This document shows, one piece after another, positions 60,041-64,000 of a stretch of 64,000 nt of DNA. Position 1 is the stretch's first letter. The number at the start of each line of letters is the position of its first letter. The position numbers and the translations under genes are program-made. Origin of the DNA: Alkalihalobacillus sp. TS-13 (GTDB lineage Bacteria; Bacillota; Bacilli; Bacillales; Fictibacillaceae); contig NZ_JAHKSI010000001.1 of the NCBI RefSeq assembly GCF_019720915.1, positions 3,224,001-3,288,000 on the forward strand. The letters run 5' to 3'. Below the pieces are notes generated by a model. That model searched no databases. It was not told the DNA's origin and saw only the letters and a program-made list of their open reading frames with translations.

Positions 60041-61110
60041 TATGCTTCCGCCTGTTTCATCGCACTGGTCTGTTCTTCAAGAATCAATGCTTCGATGAAC
60101 TCATCGATTTTCCCTTGTAAAATCTGATCGAGTTTTTGAATCGTCAATCCGATACGGTGGTCCGTCACACGGTTTTGCGGAAAGTTGTATGTGCGGATCC
60201 GTTCGGAGCGGTCGCCCGTTCCGACTGCAGACTTCCTGTTCGCCGCATATTCATCCATCGCCTCTTGTTGGAATTTATCATAAATACGTGCGCGCAATAC
60301 TTTCATCGCTTTTTCTTTGTTTTTGATCTGAGATTTCTCGTCCTGACATGAAACGACGATTCCAGTTGGTACGTGTGTCAAACGAACGGCTGACATCGTC
60401 GTGTTGACGCTTTGGCCGCCTGGTCCGCTTGATGTGAACGTATCGACACGGATGTCTTTTTCATGGATATCGACTTCAACTTCCTCTGCTTCAGGTAAAA
60501 CGGCTACTGTTGCTGTAGAAGTATGGATCCGTCCGCCAGACTCTGTGGATGGGACACGTTGAACACGGTGTGCACCATTCTCGTATTTTAGCTTGGAGTA
60601 AGCGCCTGCCCCGTTCACCATGAAGATGACCTCTTTATAACCGCCGAGTTCAGTATAGCTCGCTTCAATAATCTCCGTTTTCCAGCCCTGGATTTCAGCA
60701 TAACGGCTGTACATCCGGTAAAGGTCGGAAGCGAATAAAGCTGCTTCATCTCCACCAGCCGCACCACGAACTTCAATGATAACGTTCTTGTCATCGTTCG
60801 GGTCTTTTGGCAATAAGAGAACCTTCAGCTCCTGTTCAAGTTCTTCATGATGCTCTTTCAGCTCGGAAAGCTCCATTTTTACCATTTCACGCATTTCGGC
60901 ATCGAGCTTTTCTTCAAGCATCTGTTCGGCACCTTCAAGCTCTTCAGACACTTCTTTATATTTACGATAAGCTGTCACTGTATCTTCAAGGTCGGATTGT
61001 TCTTTCGAGTATTCGCGGAGTTTTTTCGAATCACTGATGACTTCCGGGTCACTCAATAACTCATTCAATTTTTCGTATCGTTCTTCGATTGATCTCAATC
61101 GTTCTAACAT
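60040..61110 (-). CDS. prfA: Peptide chain release factor 1
   Basis: 356 residues from ATG at 61110 ([20 protein letters not shown]), chosen because GGTGAG precedes it and the length then matches the family; an upstream frame of 30 codons is open. The GGQ motif is in [13 protein letters not shown] (about 222-234), and the codon-recognition tripeptide region reads CLPAT-like in other species but is not marked here. It terminates translation at UAA and UAG. Confidence 0.96.
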   Translation of the reverse strand: MLERLRSIEERYEKLNELLSDPEVISDSKKLREYSKEQSDLEDTVTAYRKYKEVSEELEGAEQMLEEKLDAEMREMVKMELSELKEHHEELEQELKVLLLPKDPNDDKNVIIEVRGAAGGDEAALFASDLYRMYSRYAEIQGWKTEIIEASYTELGGYKEVIFMVNGAGAYSKLKYENGAHRVQRVPSTESGGRIHTSTATVAVLPEAEEVEVDIHEKDIRVDTFTSSGPGGQSVNTTMSAVRLTHVPTGIVVSCQDEKSQIKNKEKAMKVLRARIYDKFQQEAMDEYAANRKSAVGTGDRSERIRTYNFPQNRVTDHRIGLTIQKLDQILQGKIDEFIEALILEEQTSAMKQAEA

Positions 61111-61375
61111 ACTGCTCACCATCCCAATCATCGTATTACGTTCCCGATTTTCATCAGGTTGGTAAAATCCGAACGGTCGAACCCGTATGAACGAAGTCAA
61201 CGTCTTTTTTTACCGTACTGACTTTAAGCAAAAGGAATCCCAGTTGCAAAAAGTTGCTTAACATTAACATTATAGTATACGTCTCATAGGAGGTCAAAGA
61301 ACAGTTTAGAAGGAATCAACTCTGGATTTCCAGATTAAAACATTTATGTAGAGGGAATGAATGTATTTATCGGAT

Positions 61376-61705
61376 TTACATTTTTGCGTTATATTTAAGC
61401 CGTTCATAATCAGATCGGCATTGGTTCATCCGGATTGCTGCGGTGAGTGATTCGATAACAACCTTTTCATCTGTTATGATACTGAAAACGTGGGATGAAG
61501 TGGCAAAATGTCCGAAAAAGTGTGTGCATCCTTCAAAGCGCTTGTTCTCACTTGTCCATCTGCTTGGTTGATAAGATACGATGAAGTTCCCCATACTTTC
61601 ATAAATCGGATCGAGTGGTTCCGACCCCAAGCGCTTTAGTAATGCCTGTATGTTCTCCGGTTCGGCACCGCCCCATTCCAGTCCATTAGAATCTATGTAT
61701 AACAT
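61376..61705 (-). CDS. Small protein of unknown function
   Basis: 109 residues from ATG at 61705, with AAAGGGG upstream. No signal peptide or membrane helix. Two features: a FEGCTHFFGHFATSSHVFSI stretch (about 57-76), rich in His and Phe, and a C-terminal basic helix. I do not recognise the family. It is monocistronic, convergent to nothing on its left (prfA is in the same direction 265 bases away) and divergent from the CoA-disulfide reductase. Codon use and ribosome site look genuine. Confidence 0.65.
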   Translation of the reverse strand: MLYIDSNGLEWGGAEPENIQALLKRLGSEPLDPIYESMGNFIVSYQPSRWTSENKRFEGCTHFFGHFATSSHVFSIITDEKVVIESLTAAIRMNQCRSDYERLKYNAKM

Positions 61706-61832
61706 GTAAAAAACCCCTTTCATCCTGTAAGATTCGACAGCTTATGCGCTTTCATGAGTGTTATAGTGAAAGAAGATTGTAATACACATACTAGTAGTAG
61801 GAATTTTTTCAAAAAAAGGAGTCGGTTTATAA

Positions 61833-63164
61833 ATGAAATACGTCATTATCGGAGGAGATGCTGCTGGCATGAGTGCCGCAATGCAGATTGTCCGTAACGC
61901 TTCAAATCCAGAAGTGATCACACTTGAAAAAGGAGATATCTATTCTTACGGACAGTGCGGTCTTCCCTATGTGATCAGCGGCCAAATTCCCGAAGCTGAG
62001 GATTTGATTGCGCGAGATGTGGAGACATTCCGCGAAAAATATGGAATAGACGCGAAAATCCATCATGAAGTGACAAAAGTCGATACAGATGAAAAAAACG
62101 TAAGCGGCCGTCATACGGAATCGGGTGAGACTTTTACATATACGTATGACCGCTTGCTTGTCGCGACTGGTGTGCGTCCGATTATTCCTGATTGGTATGG
62201 GAAGGACTTGGACGGTGTCCATACACTCAAAACGATTCCCGATGCAAAAAAAATCATGGCAGATCTTGATCATGCTGTAAAACAGGTGACCATCATCGGA
62301 GGGGGTTACATCGGTCTTGAAATGGCTGAGAGCTTTGTCCATCTTGGAAAAAAGGTCCGGATGATTGAGCGGAATGAACAATTGGCGAAAATTTTCGATG
62401 AGGACATGGCGAGGCATATCCATGAAGAAGCTGAAAAGCATAGCATTGAGCTTTGTTTCAGTGAACAGGTAGAAGGTTTTCAAGGCGAAGGACATGTGAA
62501 GTCTGTCATTACGGATAAAAATGAATATGCGTCGGATTTAGTACTGGTTGCGGTAGGTGTAAAACCGAATACGGATTTCCTGAAGGATACACTTGTACAT
62601 TTGAATGAAAATGGCGCGGTCATTGTGGATGCTTATATGAAAACGAACGTAGAGGATGTTTATTCTGCTGGTGATTGCGCTACCCATTACCATCGGATCA
62701 AACGCTTGAACGATCATATTCCTCTCGGTACGACCGCCAATAAACAAGGCCGGATCGCTGGTTTGAACATGATTAATAAACCGAAGGCATTCGAAGGAAT
62801 CCTCGGGACGTCCGTAATCAAGTTCATGGATCTGACTCTAGGCAGGACAGGCGTTTCTGAGCGGGAAGCAAAGGCTTTGAACATACCTTACGATACGGTC
62901 GTAACAGAAGCGAAAGATATAGCGGGTTATTATCCAGGAGCTGAAAAACTTCATGTAAAACTGTTGTACAATACAGAAAATCAAAGGATCATCGGCGGTC
63001 AGTTCATCGGAAAGCATGGTGTCGATAAACGAGTTGATGTCCTTGCGATGGCACTGTTCCATAAAATGTCGCTGCATGATCTCGAGGATCTGGACCTAAG
63101 TTATGCACCACCATACAACGGGGTTTGGGATCCAATCCAACAAGCCGCGAGAAGAGCAAAGTGA
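61833..63164 (+). CDS. cdr: CoA-disulfide reductase
   Basis: 443 residues of the single-cysteine pyridine-nucleotide disulfide reductase family. FAD motif [16 protein letters not shown] (4-19), active-site Cys42 in [12 protein letters not shown], second dinucleotide motif [17 protein letters not shown] (about 152-168) and the [12 protein letters not shown] segment. It uses NAD(P)H to reduce CoA disulfide (and possibly persulfides), protecting the thiol pool. No C-terminal rhodanese domain is present. AAAAGGAG precedes the ATG; a terminator follows. Confidence 0.92.
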   Translation: MKYVIIGGDAAGMSAAMQIVRNASNPEVITLEKGDIYSYGQCGLPYVISGQIPEAEDLIARDVETFREKYGIDAKIHHEVTKVDTDEKNVSGRHTESGETFTYTYDRLLVATGVRPIIPDWYGKDLDGVHTLKTIPDAKKIMADLDHAVKQVTIIGGGYIGLEMAESFVHLGKKVRMIERNEQLAKIFDEDMARHIHEEAEKHSIELCFSEQVEGFQGEGHVKSVITDKNEYASDLVLVAVGVKPNTDFLKDTLVHLNENGAVIVDAYMKTNVEDVYSAGDCATHYHRIKRLNDHIPLGTTANKQGRIAGLNMINKPKAFEGILGTSVIKFMDLTLGRTGVSEREAKALNIPYDTVVTEAKDIAGYYPGAEKLHVKLLYNTENQRIIGGQFIGKHGVDKRVDVLAMALFHKMSLHDLEDLDLSYAPPYNGVWDPIQQAARRAK

Positions 63165-63186
63165 TGTGATTAAATGATTTGGAGCG

Positions 63187-63219
63187 GAGAGGACTGGCTA
63201 CTCGTCAGTTCTCTTTTTA
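63187..63219 (+). terminator. Intrinsic terminator of cdr
   Basis: GAGAGGACTGGC pairs with GTCAGTTCTC (one bulge) and is followed by TTTTTATT, 22 bases past the stop. Confidence 0.8.
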
Positions 63220-63331
63220 TTGATTTTTTGCTGACAACTTGGGAGTGAAACGGTGAGTTCATAGTAGCTCACTTGGGCAGAGGACAGTTTTGGGTTGGAC
63301 TGCTTGCCTAAAAGACCTTATTCCAAAAACT

Positions 63332-63417
63332 TTAGCGGACACGAGAGACGTTATTTTCGAAAAATCATTATGAATCCAGTGCCTTTTAGCCAAATAAGAG
63401 CTCTGGTGTCCATTAGC
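63332..63417. repeat. GGACACC inverted repeat (family B, locus 2)
   Basis: One unit TTAGCGGACACGAGAGACGT and one inverted unit AGAGCTCTGGTGTCCATTAG, 85 bases end to end. It is a reduced form of the 39905-40092 array. It occupies part of the 396-base gap after cdr; nothing else besides the terminators was recognised there. Confidence 0.75.
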
Positions 63418-63492
63418 TTTATCTTCATCGCTGTTGTGGATGACTGTAGTACACCGCTCATCCGTAGAATAGTTTCCCTATCCGAATAAATG

Positions 63493-63524
63493 AAGGGCCG
63501 ACCACAAAATGGCCGCCCTTTTAT
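63493..63524. terminator. Hairpin between cdr and the lipoprotein gene
   Basis: AAGGGC and GCCCTT flank an inner CCA/TGG pairing. T-richness follows on the plus strand and a weaker one on the minus strand; it lies about 40 bases past the lipoprotein stop. Confidence 0.6.
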
Positions 63525-63560
63525 AAGAAGATGGGAGTGCTCAAACCATCTTTCCCCTTA

Positions 63561-64000
63561 CTATTTCGAGTCCAAACGAAGGTGAAGGTGATACCTTGGG
63601 ACTGATATCTGAATGGCATCTTCGAGTTTATCTTTCAAAGCTTTACGCTCTTTTTTTGATAAATCCCGAGGAACATTGACATGGACCCAAGCATCGTTTC
63701 CGTTGATCGTAACGAACTGAGCGTTTCGTCCAGAAGCATCCTTAACGGCTTGACGAATTTTGTCCTGATCATCACTGATCGTAAAACGCTTGGAAGTCAA
63801 GTTACGATAGCTGTTCGGATTCTGGTTTGACTCGAAATTATATCTTCGATTCGGTTTCCTATTGGTCGCGTGATAATTAATGATCCCGTGACCTACGAGA
63901 GGATTTTTACTTTCTTTCGTTTCGTACGCAGACGGCTCTTTGCTTGCAATTTCCTCTGAGGTTGGAGGCTGCATAGGTGAACAAGCACCTAAAAGGACCG
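63561..64000 (-). CDS. Sporulation-type lipoprotein (YhcN/YlaJ-like), N-terminus cut by window edge
   Basis: The frame stays open to the right edge: reading in from 64000 it gives ...VLLGACSPMQPPTSEE, where LGAC is a lipobox, so the visible Met at 63974 is not the start and the true signal peptide lies outside. About 146 residues are visible. The mature part has a low-complexity linker followed by a small alpha/beta domain (about the last 80 residues, AVKDASGRNAQFVTINGNDA). This fits YhcN/YlaJ-type spore lipoproteins. The family call is moderate; the lipoprotein nature is well supported. Confidence 0.6.
   Translation of the reverse strand, partial: VLLGACSPMQPPTSEEIASKEPSAYETKESKNPLVGHGIINYHATNRKPNRRYNFESNQNPNSYRNLTSKRFTISDDQDKIRQAVKDASGRNAQFVTINGNDAWVHVNVPRDLSKKERKALKDKLEDAIQISVPRYHLHLRLDSK

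Noticed and set aside
63974-63974. ATG at 63974 as the start of the lipoprotein gene
   Set aside because: The frame continues upstream through a lipobox to the window edge, so the true start is outside.

Overview
The window is a chromosomal segment of a spore-forming, low-to-mid GC member of the Bacillaceae. This is inferred from five sporulation genes (spoIIID, spoIIQ, spoIID, spoIIR and an edge lipoprotein of YhcN/YlaJ type), TnrA, the arginine-phosphatase YwlE, and a gene order that follows the Bacillus subtilis prfA-prmC-spoIIR-ywlB-ywlC(sua5)-ywlD(mntP)-ywlE-rpiB-ywlG-glyA-upp-atp-ywzB-ywmB-murA-spoIID-spoIIQ-spoIIID-mbl-flhO-flhP axis almost throughout. The genus cannot be fixed from the sequence. 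The c subunit of the ATP synthase has the neutrophile motif form (GxGxGxG, AxxExxP), which argues against an extreme alkaliphile.

Layout. 1-3093 (minus): flhP (cut by the window edge), flhO, mbl, spoIIID. 3958-8138: an insertion relative to B. subtilis with a three-gene plus-strand operon (circularly permuted ATP-grasp, alpha-E protein, transglutaminase) facing a DUF1028 Ntn-hydrolase-like gene. 8479-14013 (minus): spoIIQ, spoIID, murA, ywmB, ywzB. 14320-24773 (minus): an 11-gene nuo operon, nuoABCDHIJKLMN, without nuoE, nuoF or nuoG, whose nuoC carries a long tandem-repeat N-terminus. 25104-26853: tnrA divergent from an lrgAB-like pair plus a small FbpA-like gene, with two perfect TnrA/GlnR boxes between them. 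27212-36181 (minus): an Lrp-type regulator, a complete Opp/Dpp peptide importer, a cytoplasmic gamma-glutamyltransferase and two half-size chromate transporters. 36749-39760 (plus): a tctCBA tripartite tricarboxylate transporter. 40374-47831 (minus): the atpZIBEFHAGDC operon. 48092-53582 (minus): upp, glyA, ywlG, rpiB, ywlE, mntP. 53812-56022 (plus): an orphan four-PAS histidine kinase inserted between mntP and sua5. 56139-61110 (minus): sua5, ywlB, spoIIR, prmC, prfA. 61376-64000: a small unknown gene, CoA-disulfide reductase, and the partial lipoprotein.

How parts work together. SpoIIR and SpoIIQ (each behind a sigma-F-like promoter) with SpoIID and SpoIIID belong to forespore-to-mother-cell signalling, engulfment and mother-cell gene control. 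The nuo and atp operons form an energy-coupling block. TnrA with its two boxes probably links nitrogen limitation to its own expression and to the LrgAB-like carrier. The Opp-GGT cluster looks like import and cleavage of gamma-glutamyl peptides.

The intergenic DNA is unusually rich in repeats. Four kinds recur: (i) arrays of a 12-bp near-palindrome at an exact 48-bp period, next to spoIIID, spoIIQ and spoIID; (ii) MITE-like elements of about 200-480 bp with terminal inverted repeats (six copies, one split by another repeat); (iii) a 50-bp GGACACC-type inverted repeat (two loci); (iv) five short arrays with a 20-21-bp period. A cluster of six DnaA-box-like 9-mers lies across the start of sua5 (ywlC), a position that is also a stable DnaA-binding cluster in B. 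subtilis. No rRNA, tRNA, CRISPR array, prophage or transposase gene was seen.
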